From positions 306,864 through 370,863 of the forward strand of contig QZCP01000834.1 of the NCBI GenBank assembly GCA_003956705.1: a stretch of DNA of 64,000 nt. Reading direction: 5' to 3'. Source of the DNA: Brevipalpus yothersi (Eukaryota > Arthropoda > Arachnida > Trombidiformes > Tenuipalpidae). Positions 21,638-33,586 of this stretch are shown in pieces (within the stretch, counting starts at the first letter, position 1; each line of letters starts with the position of its first letter). Both the position numbers and the translations under genes were made by a program. The notes under the pieces are model-generated. The model saw nothing but the letters and a program-made list of their open reading frames with translations, had not been told where the DNA came from and did not search any database.

Positions 21638-22986
21638 CAGGGTGGCCCAACGGGTGGTGATGTATTTTTTGGAAGCTATAGAAAGTTAACGAATCAGAAT
21701 TTTTTGACGCGGTTCTCGCAAGAATCTCAGGATTTATTGTTCATAAGCAATACAGATGTTTTGAATGACCCTTTTCTCTTGCAATGATTGCGGTCAAGTG
21801 ATTTTCGAAACTTCCCATGACTTTAGCACAGGTTGCAGCAGGGATTGCCTTGATGGCCTTTTTCACTGCATTCTGGAGCTCCGGGTTGGTCTTGGGATTG
21901 TCTCTTCAGGCGAGATCCTTCGAATAAATCCACAAGAAAAAGTCACACGGGTTGACATCGGGTGAATAAGGTGGCCACGGTATTGAATGTGGCATGTGGA
22001 TGTCAGCATCCAAACCAATCACCTACCCATGGAAAGTTGCAACAAGGGCTTGAAAAAGGTGCAATGAGAACGAGCTCCATGAACAAGTAATCCTCCATGC
22101 AATTCTTTTTTGCAGTGAATGGGAAGGAGCCTTCTTTCAGCATCTTACAGTTCCTCCCACTGTTGACTGAAGACTCAAAGAAATGAGGGTGGAAGATCCT
22201 CTTGGAGCATATCACACACCAAACAAGGATTTATTTTCGGATAGAGACTCTTAAACCAACAAATTTCAGGCCTCTGAGTGCCCAGAAACTGACAATTCTG
22301 CTTGTTCAGGTGACCATCCAAGCTGAAGTAAGCTTCATCGCTGAACCAGATTTTGTTGAGATGTATCCAATTATTATCGATTTTTTCAATTATTCGCTGT
22401 GCAAACTCGAACATTCTTCCTCCATGACCCTCTAACAGAGCCTGGTTGATTTGATCTTGTATGGGCTGAGCTTGAGACCTCCATCATTCGTTGGAGGGTT
22501 GACCTTGAGATCCCGAAACGCTGTGAAGCACTTCTGACTGATTGACTAGGCTCCGCCTCAAAAACTCTCTCACGAGTTGACTATTGTCCTCAGTAACGAG
22601 GATTGAGTAGTGACCCATCGCAGCTTTATTTTCCTGCACATTCCCTGTTACATTAAATCTTCCCAGTATTGCAGTTATTGTTCGGATATCAGGGGCTGAG
22701 CTAGTGTGGAAAGGGCTTTCCCACTCTCGGAAAACAGCTTGGTGACTTTTACCAGATTTTGCCATCTTTTCGACGATGGAAACTCGTTGTTCGGTCAAAT
22801 ACTCGAGCATTCTGGCAGAGAAAGCACGAAAATCACTGGGGAATCATCAGAAAAAAATTTTCATAATTCCTCAAAAAACAAAATGAACACTCTTTTCGAA
22901 AAAAAGCCGAAGGCCGCTCTCAAAAATTCTGACTGTAGCGCTTTTTACAGCCTTCTGAAAAATACATTACCTGCTGAGTCACCCTG
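21638..22986 (-). mobile_element. Degenerate mariner-like transposon
   Basis: The ends are imperfect inverted repeats: CAGGGTGGCCCAACGGGT at the left and, reversed, CAGGGTGACTCAGCAGGT at the right. The left flank is TA; the right flank reads TG, an apparent mutation of TA. The 1349-bp length is typical for mariner. It lies inside the SWIM-type transposase gene. Confidence 0.75.
22003..22810 (-). pseudogene. Mariner transposase, broken
   Basis: The minus strand starts at 22810 with an HTH region (LTEQRVSIVEKMAKSGKSH, then TITAILGRFNVTGNV). After at least one frameshift near 22480 it continues in the catalytic region with KIWFSDEAYFSLDGHLNKQN (about 22290-22350), the second-acidic motif typical of arthropod mariner-like elements. 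The frame then breaks again before the C-terminus. No intact copy can be read. Confidence 0.7.
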
Positions 22987-23548
22987 TGATAAGTCAACGC
23001 TTGTGAGATCATGCTTCAGAAAATTTTATCAAATCAAATCAAGATTGCTGGGTACACCATTGACTGAACATCAGATCTACATACTTGCAATAGGAACATA
23101 TCTTTTGAAATATATTGATGGATATGGAACAGCATGCAGATCTGCTTATCTTCAAAATAGGGTGGGGTGAACTTGAATGAGCTCCAACATGAAGCATTTC
23201 AGATGAATTGATCTTTCTTCTCGCTAATACAGTCTCCGATTCTTACGCTTCCACATATAGCTCCGGCTTCATATTGATGACTGTAGATCCCAGCTCCAGC
23301 AGTTCAATATTTATGTGAACGATCCGAAACTGTTGAGAATGAGAATCATCTCGAGACAAAAGAGCCAAACCACCCATTCAGTTTTTTTGCTGATTGACGA
23401 AGAGGTTCTTGGCCTGGCACGAATTGCTGAGTGGCGCTGCAAAGGCTCAAGTGGTCTGAGGACTGTGGATCCTTGTGGACATATTATAACACTCTTGGTA
23501 AACTCTGCACTGGGTTTGAATCCTCAGTCCCCACTCCTCATCTTTTGA

Positions 23549-24306
23549 ATATTTATGAGAATGAGATTCATGATGGGAATGAAATAGATTGATTGCCTCT
23601 TTTCGTTAGGCCTACGCTAGATGATTCATACATTAATTTTCAGTTGAATTCCTTGCATAGCATCAAATGCCAAGAAATCAATTCATATGATTCCTCGATC
23701 AAGACATTCATCGACTCACTCCTCCCAGAATCTATGAAACCTAACTAGATCGAAAATAATCTATTCTGCTGGAATAGACAATAAAATTTGACTTATGTTT
23801 TTTAACTTTTCTTTAGTACTTCAATTGGTGGCTCATATTTGCATAATATGTATTCTCATGGGACCTATCCATTAGTGAGAGAAATATGTCGATATCTCAA
23901 TCGGTTGCTCAGCTACAGCCTACTGATCTAAACTGGCCTGCAGCCGAAGAGTGGCCAAATCGACTTTTGAGTACTTTCACATTTTTTCAGACCAGATAGA
24001 GTACATATATTTTGAAAGATTATCAAAAAAACTCCTGGAAGCAGGAAGATTTTTTACAGTTTCACCAACTCCCGGTGAGCCCGGCAAATTTTGCCACTTT
24101 TGTGGCCTCTTCCTCGGGTCCGGAAAATTCCAAGTAACCAAAGACTTGAGATTCTGGATACTGAGCAGAATATCTATCTAATTGTTAAATCTCAACGAAA
24201 TCGAGCGTGTTGACCGAGAATGCACCTCCTTTACCGAAATTGGGTTTTTGTCCAATCATAATTTCGACTCATATGTGATAGAATCGATTTCCATGTGTCA
24301 ATAGAC
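23549..24306. other. No gene recognised
   Basis: A short plus-strand frame at 23951-24181 has no recognisable domain. It may be trailing transposon sequence. Confidence 0.35.
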
Positions 24307-24780
24307 TCAGGACCTCAAAAATAATCCAAACCCTTCTAAATAATATAGGCTCATCATCCTGGCTGAGATATCCGATAGTTTTAAGAGCTGGTTGACACTA
24401 ACTTTGAATGCCTTAAAATCGAAGTCCCGGTGTAAGATTCGCCAAACAGAATTGGGTGAAATGCTCAATTTTGATGCACATTTTCTGATTGATGGCTGGT
24501 TGGTGGCTCCGGAAAACTCCGCAACAGCTTCGACTCTATCATCGGAAGTGGCTGTAGTTGGTCTTCCTGTCACACCTTCCAAATTATCCAATACTCACCC
24601 AGTAGTCATAAACTTTCGGTAAATTGCCTTCACGGGTGCATCAGCTAGTGCCGAAGCATTGGCAAGCTTTTGTTCAACTTGCCTCACGACTTCCAAGGCA
24701 TTATTGATTTCATGAAAGCACAAAACTACGCAAATTCCACGGTGAACATCAACTTTAGGAGGCATGATGGTGGATAACAA
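24307..24780 (-). pseudogene. N-terminal half of a second mariner/Tc1-like transposase
   Basis: The frame from 24780 (PPKVDVHRGICVVLCFHE) carries a first HTH ending KAIYRKFMTTG. A stop follows, and the next frame reads VTGRPTTATSDDRVEAV and LSISPNSVWRILHRDFDFKA, the GRP-linker and second HTH of mariner-type transposases. The catalytic domain is absent. It is a different element from 21638-22986. Confidence 0.7.
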
Positions 24781-26240
24781 TTGATTAAGAATGGAGGAGG
24801 CTGAATATGGGGTGAAAAATGATCACAATTTGAGGGAAAAGTGTTTGAAAACAATTGAAAAAAAGAATCAACAAAATCGGTTCAGAATTGATGATGTTAT
24901 AGTAAATCAACCAAACTGGCCGCAAGTTGCCTGAGAGGGATGTGAGCAAGGATTCACAGTTAGGAGTCCACTTTGATCCTTACAATACCATCCAACAACT
25001 TGCTCACATGCCTTTGTAGTAGTGATGATGATTAGCACAGGATTCAGAAGCCTCACACCCAATGAAAGATCAGATTACTCACTCGCCAATGGTAATGAAT
25101 CGGTTGATGATTTCACTGAATAGTGACTGTACAATGATAATGACATTTTTTGTTCATGAGTGGCTAGATTTGGACACTATATTGATAATTAGTCCACCCC
25201 TTGGTTTGACAAAATCCATCACTACCTCCTCGTGGTGCCAACTGGTTAACACTAACAGGGCTCTGGTGTCCACGTTTCGATGTCTTGAGTTAAGGCTTGG
25301 AGTATTGAGATGAATTAAAGAATTCGATTCACGGAGAGATAAAAAGTACTTAGAAGCTATCCAATCGAAGGCTCATTCCCTACTGGTCAATATGAGTACG
25401 GATATGAGCACCAGATATTGATTCTAATTTCTGAATAACTTGTACTAATCCTGTAGGCATGAAATATGGCTTATCTCATCTTATCAACCATGAGAAATAA
25501 AATAGTCTTATCAGTATTCTGGTTTCAAGTCTGGTTCTTTTGTGGATGGAATATATCGATTTTTGACCAACTTGTACCGAGGCTGTGAGCATGAAATATA
25601 CCTTATCTCATCTAATCAATCATGAGAAATAAAATAATCTTATCATTCTTCAGGACTCGCCTAGTTTTTTCGCAGAAGTAGAATATTGATTTCTGACCAA
25701 ATCGCGCATGAGTCTTCCACATGGTCTATATGCAGACTTATCTTATCGGTTCTGAGAGATATGATGATGATGTTATCACCATCTTGGTTTTGATTCTGGT
25801 TTTCCCAGAGAATATTAAATTTATTTTTAATGATCATATCATCCTCCGAATACGATAGAAACTTCTTATCATATTTTTGATAAGAATTCAATTGATACCA
25901 TTTTCATCTTGATACAATTGCTCATCGCCGAGATAGCAAAATAGAGGAAATGGCTTTATCTCCGGAAGAATAAGTCATACAGAATTTTAAACTGGTTTTT
26001 TGGTCCTCACGAAGAGATCTTGCCAGAAGTTGGTGCCTTTTTCCCCTCTTCTTGTCCAAACCAGACGAGAAGTAGTAAAGTTTTGTAGAGCCAAAGTGCG
26101 CAAACTTGGAGCTTGCGTGAAAGGAGCTGTGTGACCAGCGAACTCTCTCTCTTTTTCTCTTTCTGTCCAACCTTGTAACTACTGTCACTTGTAACTGTAA
26201 CCCCAAAAAGTGAGCTCCACTTTCTTCATGCGCCATCCTG
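24781..26240. other. No gene recognised
   Basis: An imperfect tandem similarity is visible between 25440-25510 and 25575-25645 (the TATCTCATCT..ATCAATCATGAGAAATAAAAT region repeated). No coding region supported. Confidence 0.35.
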
Positions 26241-26880
26241 ATGCCAAAAAGACTTAGGAGTGCAATATCATCAGCTTGTCCTTCTGAGGCCAGCGGGGAC
26301 GAGCTTATTGGCGCCATGGGACAAGAATCCACTGCAGGGAATCCTATCCAAACTCAAACTAATGTAAACAATTCATCAGCCACCGTGAGTAATAGTGTTG
26401 AGAATCATCCCGAAAAGATGATCATTCCATGTTTTGATGGTGACACTAGTTGGCTTTCAATAGATGCATAGGTTGATCGATATCAAATGTTAGCAAAGCG
26501 GGAAGGTTTCGATGATGATGATATAGTGATTGAACTAAGCAGTTATCTCCAATAGGAGGCACTTGAGTGGTACATGAGTGTGATGCGAGAAAACGAAAAA
26601 ATTTCTTTCTCTGAACTTTAATCATCTATGCTGCAGAGATTCGTAGTCAAATCAGTTGACCCAATGGCTGAGTGTGTTGACTTAAGATCTGATTCAAAAA
26701 TTGGAATGAAATCCCACTTCGAGGATAAGCGTAGCTAAGGTATGAAAGCTGGACTAAAAGAAGCTCAAATTATTTCACTTATGATCCATGGCCTTCCTTC
26801 CCATATGTCTGTTGCCTTCAATACTATGCGCTCAAAAAGAATGGGAGATGCAAGGCTGAATTCAACCCTCCTTCCCACAA
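26241..26880 (+). pseudogene. Ty3/gypsy-type gag remnant
   Basis: Starts MPKRLRSAISS. It later reads MIIPCFDGDTSWLSIDA, a stop, then EALEWYMSVMRENEKISFSE and MLQRFVVKSVDPMAE, the retrotransposon gag capsid pattern. Several in-frame stops lie between 26470 and 26760, so it is dead. Confidence 0.6.
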
Positions 26881-27982
26881 AGTAAACAAGAATCTAAATC
26901 ACTTGAAAAACCCCAAATGAACTTCACTCAGAATCTGACCGTCATTTGGTGCATCCGGGGGCCTCAATGAACACACACACATCCACAATCTGATTTTGAG
27001 GTGGAATTTTCGTTATTATCATTATTATAATTTCAATTATTATGATTTCCAATGTTTGTGGTGGATTCCACCGGGATTTGATTTGGTTTCATCGAGATTC
27101 TAATCCTTTTCACCGGGTTTCTGACTAGTTTGTTTGGAGATCTTTTTGAGATTCTCTCCCCCTCTTCACAGGGATTCTATTCATCAAGACATTTTTCTGG
27201 GTAAGTCCATCTGTGCCTGAGATTCTTCTTATTTTGCATAGATCTTCAAAGTGAATGGGAATCTATGATGCGATTCATGTGAATTTTATTATTATAATTA
27301 AATTAAATACCAGCGCGCTATAGACCGCGGTAGAGATAAGGGTGTGGCCGCGACGGTTGCACCACATGGTGCCGAAAAAATAAACTAAAAACAGCACCAC
27401 TGGCAGCAGAAAAGAGAACTAGGGAACGATAGTGGCGCCACCTGGCGGAGGTGGGATGAACTAATAAGAGAAGTCGGCTCCACCTAGGAGGAGGTTTTTG
27501 GACCAGTGGCGCCATCCATTGAGGGAAATTGTCAGAATTCTCAAAAATTGGTTAGAACACCATCTTTCAACGCGGAGAGTGATGAAATGGTTGACTTCGA
27601 CGTTTTACCTTCTTTCAACGGAGATAAATGCGAATTTTTGCGAATTTGAATGAATTGATCTGAATGAACTAAGTTTCTCGAGGAGTTTTGGGGAGAACAG
27701 TATTTGCTCGTGGGGAATTGTAAACACTATTAGGTGTGAAGCTGTGATCTCTTTGAAGGGTCTTACGCGGATTGAATAAAAAAAATATATAATCATTCTC
27801 ACGTTGATCATCTTTAGCTCAGTGAAGAGCCTTCGGATTTAGTTATTTCGTATTAATCACTCAATTTATCTTTATCCTTATGAAACAAATCATAGCCTTC
27901 ACCTTGCTTCAATCCTTCAAGCCTTGAATCTGTTTGAGCTTGTGATCGTGGTAAATGAAAACAAGTCAACGGGGGCAATCAA
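26881..27982. other. Non-coding, possible LTR/primer-site region
   Basis: No gene. TGGCGCC motifs occur at about 27432 and 27506, the latter 0.5 kb before a second gag start. It could be a gypsy primer-binding site, but no LTR pair was recognised. Confidence 0.25.
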
Positions 27983-28255
27983 GTGGTGAATACAATCGAC
28001 AAAACAAAAAGTAAAGAAGGTAATGAGATGGAATCGTTCAGTTCATCAAATAATGCATCCAATTTTTCTGATATGGGAAACCAGCGGCCAGCTGATGATA
28101 ATGAACTCAGTGGCCAGTCGAATCGTATTGTCAATCAGATAACGAATAATTACAGTCCGGATATTATTCCTTCTTTCTCTGGAAGAAATGTTAATGATGG
28201 CCTAATCGAGTGGTTTGATAATTATGAGGACATTTTAATGGGAGAGAAGGGATAA
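27983..28255 (+). pseudogene. Second gag N-terminal fragment
   Basis: A 90-codon frame whose end, IIPSFSGRNVNDGLIEWFDN, matches the gag motif order of the fragment at 26241 but is clearly diverged. It stops before the capsid core. Probably the gag of the element whose pol lies at 29026-31395. Confidence 0.5.
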
Positions 28256-28645
28256 AATGCAAGTCAAAATTAGATCTAAGAATTGAATGTTTATCAGGAA
28301 GATGTTTATATGAAAGATATTCATATGAAGGATGTTCTCTTAACATTTAAAGTGTAAGGCTGAGTATGGTTTTCTCTCTCTAACGCTTTTCTTCTCTCAA
28401 TCACCGTGTAACTCTATCTCTCTGTAAAATTACTCAGAGAAGATTGGGAGAATAAGACTTCTTGCCTAAGATTCATGGAGTGAACTTCATTCTTTAGTGC
28501 TACAATTCTTGTAAAGCATTTTAGTAGGCTCAGCGGCCATTGGCGGTCGTCTTCTGAACTAGGTAGAGATAATTTTTTAGTTTCCAAATGGCATAGAGTC
28601 TTCTCTTATCCACATGGGTTTCTTTAGCTCTGGGTGTCCCTTCCA
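28256..28645. other. No gene recognised
   Basis: Pyrimidine-rich patches near 28370-28430. No open frame of interest. Confidence 0.35.
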
Positions 28646-28963
28646 CTAGTTTTTTTTCGTTTGCATAACTCCGATAACTTTGTCACATTCTTTCTTCCCC
28701 TTCCCAGCGTATTGATGGATGAACTTATCCAGATTCAGACTGAATTGTGGACCATTGATTCTTCTGACCATACTTGTGGTCTGTGGTTCAACCATGAGCT
28801 CCATGAGCTCAGATTTAGAAAGAGTGACCACGTAAGAACCATCAACTTTCAAAATAATATCAAGTGATCTCTTGTGATAGAGAAATTCATTTTTCTCAAA
28901 TCCACCATCTATTTCATTGGAAGTAAAGACATGATTTTTGAGGCGGTAAAGGTTTCCTCCCAA
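28646..28963 (-). CDS. Uncertain 105-aa open frame
   Basis: The minus-strand frame has ordinary composition and reads SLDIILKVDGSYVVTLSKSE in the middle. No family recognised. It lies between gag and pol remnants on the opposite strand, so it could be an exon of an inserted gene or chance. Confidence 0.25.
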   Translation of the reverse strand: MGGNLYRLKNHVFTSNEIDGGFEKNEFLYHKRSLDIILKVDGSYVVTLSKSELMELMVEPQTTSMVRRINGPQFSLNLDKFIHQYAGKGKKECDKVIGVMQTKKN

Positions 28964-29025
28964 GGTTTGCAGTTGATAAGCATTGGCATGTTCTGGAATA
29001 AGACTATTCTATTCTAACAGCGGTA

Positions 29026-31395
29026 ATGAGGATAGAATTATTGAGCACTATAGATTGCGCAGACATTACCCAAATTCATTACTCCGACTTAATTCAATCC
29101 CAAAATTTTGATGAGCACCTGGATCATCTGAAAAAGATTTTTCAAGCATTGAGAGATAAAAATTTGGAATCAAAACTTTCGAAGTGTCACTTAACTAAAA
29201 AAATGCGAATTCATCGGTCACATGATATCTGAAAATCAATTGGGCCAATGAATGACCACATTTTCGCAGTTCAAAATTTTCCACCACCAAACGATGAAAA
29301 ATCACTTCAACAACTTTTGGGAAAAATTAATTACAATCGAAAATTTATCCCTGATGCCAGTCAAATTTTGAATCCATTATTTTTTTTAAAAGGTTTGGGT
29401 GGCTCCCACTGCCCTCTCCCTGTCTCCCTATCGAGACAAATCCGGCCCCATAGTCGTGATGCCAGGAGGGGTCCTCTGGGAAGACTCGGGATGCCCCCTT
29501 GGTTATATCCACACGGTTACCCTTGTGGATACTGGTGCAGCCACAGACGCTCTTCTTCACCATATTTCTCAGAGACAGATCATCCAATAAAATCCTGTCT
29601 CTGAAACTTGGATCCAGTCAGACACCAGATAGGCTTCACTGCCTTTTCAGCTTCCTTCTGAACTCGAACCCGGGAACCCATGGTCAGGTGCGAAAACCTT
29701 AACCACTAGGCTGATGCCCCGGGTCAATCCATTATTCGAGTTACTGAAGAACAATCAAAAATTTGAATGGAATGAAGATTGCCAGAAGGCTTTCGAAACT
29801 GTTAAAAAATTCACATCTCCTCTCCCTTCCTCCAAATTTTCGACCCGAACAAACATACATATGTTTATTATGATGCTTCGAAAATTGGCATCGGAGCTGT
29901 TCTGAAGCAAATCTCCGATGAAGGCGATGAACAACATCCGATAGCTTTTCTTTCGAAAAATTGACTGATTATCAGGAAAATTATGACCTCGGTGAGCTAG
30001 AGTGCATTGAAATTGTCGAGGCTCTAGAATATTTCCATCACTATCTCTATGGCTCATAATTCACTGTAATTACTGATCCTTAGGTACTCAAATGGCTCCA
30101 CAAAACAACAAAAAACCAAAAGCAACCTATTTAAATGTAGCTTACAATTGAGCCAAAACGATTTCAAAGTCACATACAAATCAGGGAAGAATATTGTGGA
30201 GGCTGATGCTCTCTCTCGAAACCCTGGTCTTGAGGAATTTTCTCATGAAAAGCATCTCGAAATAATCAATCTAATAACAAAAAATGAGCTGAAAAACCAA
30301 GATGATGAGAAAAAAAATTCGAATTACTTTCTTCCCAACTTGAAATTGATTGATGGGATCCGCTACAAACAGAGAGGTCCTTTCCGTCGATTCTACGTCA
30401 CAGTAAGCTTACGAGCTAAATTAATTGATCAATGCCATCATGAATTGGGCCATATCGGAACGGAAAAAATTCTATTCATGCTGTCAAAATCATACTCCTG
30501 GCCTGACATGACAAGTGATGTGAAAATGTTTGTTGACTCGTGTAGTGTGTGTCAACAAAATAAGGTAAAGAGAGAAGGAATCTGGAACACTTTCGATCAC
30601 TTGACCAGCCAATGATCCATTTGACATAATCTCAATTGATACACTTTGTGGGGTTGAAGGTTATGGATCTAAGCAAAAATATCTTCATCTAGCAATTGAT
30701 AATTTTTCTCGATTCATTTGGAGTTTTTCCTCTAGAACTCAGAAGTTTCAAGATTTTCGTCGACTTATGGAACTCGTACTTATGATTGGAAAACCAAAAC
30801 TTATCCTAGCAGACACCTTTTCCAGCATTCGATCTCATTCATTCTGAACTTTCCTCAATTCTCATGATATCAAGATCAAATTCATCTCACCTGATTGTCA
30901 CCAAAGTAATGTTATGATAGAAAGAGCTAACTTAACTTTAGCTGATCATATCAGATGTAAGTTCACTGAAAATGAAAGAAAAAAATCATGGGCCTCATTA
31001 GCTCGAGAATGTGTGTATGAATACAACAATACTGTTCACGATTCCACAAAATACTCCACTAGATTTCTCCTAACCAAAGACTGTACCTTGGAATCAAACT
31101 GAATGAAAAATTAAATCTTTCCGAGGCTTGTGAGAAAGCGAGATTGAGTAGCAAGAAGAATCATGAGGTGAACAAAAAATATTACGATCAGAAACATAAG
31201 AAACCTAATTTCAATGTAGGTGATCAAGTATTGAATCGAAACCCTGGACTCCGGAAATTTGAGCCAAGATTTCTTGCACCAGTCAAAATACTAGAGAAAT
31301 CATCTGAGAATCCATATTGTCTCGATATTCCAAGAAGTATGAGAATGCATAATATTCTCAATGCTTGTCAAATGCTACCCTCCAGAACTATCTAA
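29026..31395 (+). pseudogene. Ty3/gypsy pol remnant (RT end, RNase H, integrase)
   Basis: Segments in order: reverse transcriptase C-terminus (FDEHLDHLKKIFQALRDKNL, then LLGKINYNRKFIPDASQI); a SINE; the RT/RNase H connection (EWNEDCQKAFETVKKFTS); RNase H end (NIVEADALSRNPGL, 30195-30235); integrase zinc-binding domain (HHELGHIGTEK to CSVCQQNK, about 30440-30560); integrase core (ISIDTLCG, LILADTFSS, VMIERANLTL); and a C-terminal region (KKYYDQKHKKPNF, about 31170-31210). The RT N-terminus is missing, and stops and frameshifts occur throughout (for example 31100-31102). A second, closely related copy is at 51109-53420. Confidence 0.8.
29382..29725 (-). mobile_element. tRNA-derived SINE with 11-bp target-site duplication
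   Basis: On the minus strand the element begins near 29725. Its Pol III box A-like stretch is AGCCTAGTGGTTAAGG and its box B is GGGTTCGAGTTC. A tRNA-unrelated body of about 270 bp follows, and it ends in an A-rich tail (29382-29394 on the plus strand reads T-rich then AAAA). Identical AATCCATTATT flanks lie at 29371-29381 and 29726-29736. It interrupts the gypsy reverse transcriptase frame. Confidence 0.85.
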
Positions 31396-32900
31396 CCTCA
31401 ACTATTTAATCTTTTGATGAATTGGGTTTTCATGAAATTTTGTAATTCTGAAATGAATTTGTATCTCTCATATTGTATTGTTCATCATATACCCCATGTG
31501 CTCCGAGCAACTAAGCCAAGGTTAAAGAGAAGGGATGCGAAGGGATTCTCCTTCTTTCTTCCTCTCTCTTCTCCATCTTTCTTCGCCTTCGGCTCTTGAC
31601 CGGAGCTCAATTCCTAGAACGCATCGCACACCGATTCTCGACTCCTTGACACAAAGAACTGGTCAGAAAACCAGTACCAGGAAAGAGAAGAAAGGCACTT
31701 CGGTTTTAGACTTTGATGACTGGAGTTTTCTCGTATATATTGTGAATCTCTGGTTTAAATGAATTGAATATCTAATTGTGATGAAGTATAGCAGCTTCAT
31801 CATTAGCATTGCTCCAGGCTCATGAAAGCCCTGATTTTAATTAGAAAGATAATGGCAATAATATTGCAACACGTAAAATTTCTCAATTACTTTCTTGCTA
31901 GATAGATACGTTGTTGCAAGGCCAAAGTCCAACGATGAATTAATTAGTGCAGATCATTACCGTTTCCTCCTGCATCCTAACCAATGCAAGGGTTATTTTT
32001 ATAACCTTCGAGATGCTTCGATCGAAGCTTCTAGAAGCCTCAAAAATAGTATATAATGAGAGCTCTGATCAAAAGAAAAATCACTTGGATCTCAGACTCT
32101 ACACCGATAAGGTTAGTGTCTGCTCGCAGGCTTGGCCAGTGATGGCTAGCTCACGAGCATTCTTTTCTATCTTATTCTTTTACTATACTTTTCTATTATT
32201 CCCCATTACTACGAGTCACTGTTAGTCGCTAGGCTCTGTTAGAACAGTTCATTGGAACTGTTCTACATATGTTAACTTTATGATATCCCTTTTTGCAATA
32301 AACTTATTTAACCTCCAGTCAGGTCCCAGAAACGCCTTTCCATTTAGTTTCATTCATACAGGTTCATCGACATTTATAATATCGGTTCAAGTCCTCATTT
32401 AGAGCGCTAGAGAGAGAAGAACTGTCATAGAAACCTTTCCTAGATATTAGTCATTACCTTCAATTATATACATAGTTAGTGTAACTAGATTTAATCGTTA
32501 GAATAGTTAGAAATTCGATTTCTTCAACCCAGAGTAGATTGAAGGGCGCATCTCCGTCATGTCCGGGTATGTCCGGGTTTCTTTTCTATCAGGATACAGG
32601 TTCATAGAATTAGGTCCAGCTCTTAAACGATTGATCCGAATTTACGGAAACTCGTTCAGCATAGTGAGTAATGATATATCTTCAATATAGAATAGTCTCA
32701 ATCAGATCGACCGAGTAGAACCCTAGAAAAACGAGAACAAAAATAGACCTCATCCTACCTCATCCGACCTCATCCGATTTTGAGTTCTGATGCGCGTTAA
32801 GTTTCTCTATCCTTATCTTCTCGGAATTCAATTCTAATAACGAGATAAACTAATATAGCTACCTATTTATGTCTCGTTATATAATTATTATTGCTAAATA
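31396..32900. other. Gypsy 3' end and possible solo LTR
   Basis: 31400-31760 resembles 53420-53700 (shared MKFCN, IVHHIP and LRAT frames), so it is the 3' end of the gypsy element. Further on, TATATAATGAGAGC near 32049 and AATAAA near 32297 are spaced like the promoter and polyadenylation site of an LTR, but ends could not be defined. No gene. Confidence 0.35.
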
Positions 32901-32904
32901 CCCT

Positions 32905-33586
32905 ATATGGTTCCACTGACCTCTATTTTTTCGAGCATTTCTGGATACTATCAATAGATAAAGGAGAGGTATCTGGTCGTATTCTGATTTACCTGCCGTT
33001 GAAACTTTCTGAGGATCAACGAGCGGAAAATCATTTCCTACCTCTATTTTCGCTCATTCAAAGGTACCAGTGATTGGAAGATTTTATCTTCTAAGCTAAT
33101 TTCGATATCTACATAGAAATCCTGCCAGAAAACATTCTAGAACAATTTTCGAGATAAGATCTGATCTCCAGGTCTCTCTTTCTAATCTGGTATTAAACAA
33201 ATCTGACCACATTCTTGACTCTGGATTCAGAGTTGTTGCAAGAAGTTCAGTTCAGATCAAAAAAAATACGGAATCTCGGCCAATCTCGGAAATGGTCTTC
33301 CTTCCAACCACGAAGATCCGAATTCTTGCAAGTGAGTCAGATTAAGTGGATAGAATTTATTTTCATGTTAAGAGGCTTTGATCATCTATCCTACTGAGTG
33401 GTCATGAATCTGTAACTGCTTGCTTCTCATTAGACCCAGAAAATGTAAAACATACCTCTGAGGGCAATGTAGACATCAAAACTACCAGGACGCTTCTCTT
33501 CTTTTATTCTATTGAATTATAAGACTCGACGTATTATGCCACTTTAACCACGAGCAAACTCGAGAACGACCAGGGATTTGGAGCTA
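32905..33586. repeat. Receptor-array spacer with exon fossils
   Basis: Array homology resumes at about 32905 (CTGACCTCTATTTTT, matching 39548). Decayed receptor exon 2 and exon 1 pieces lie at about 33300-33540. Confidence 0.55.

Larger units (their letters stand above)
19890..23548 (+). pseudogene. Decayed DDE transposase with C-terminal SWIM finger, split by a mariner
   Basis: Pieces in order on the plus strand: a Cys-rich N-terminus (ACRGCTRAW, VCKKCQHSY), an acidic Ser/Asp-rich linker (to 20391), a helix-turn-helix-like stretch (LLKDVTTLFGFNEKTFSKQV, about 20815-20875), and the DDE core (MDETYLYMQ at 21027, FKPMICVLPDGYIYDVV, GDVFSLDRDCRN near 21255, then IRWVVEAVSGRI near 21400). After the inserted mariner come LTEHQIYILAIGTYLLK (about 23055-23115) and a SWIM-type finger, WRCKGSSGLRTVDPCGH (about 23430-23480). 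The family (DDE_Tnp_4-like with SWIM; IS4EU/ISL2EU-like) is known from animal genomes. In-frame stops at 20647-20649, 20884-20886, 21216-21218 and about 21385, plus frameshifts, make it a pseudogene. Confidence 0.7.

Noticed and set aside
21765..22435. Plus-strand frames inside the mariner element
   Set aside because: Antisense to the mariner transposase, which carries recognisable motifs on the minus strand.
29248..29702. Frames running from gypsy RT into the inserted segment
   Set aside because: They cross into the SINE; its target-site duplication shows the downstream part is not retrotransposon coding sequence.
29660..29725. Possible tRNA gene
   Set aside because: Box A and box B are present, but the sequence is the head of a SINE with tail and target duplication and no full cloverleaf.
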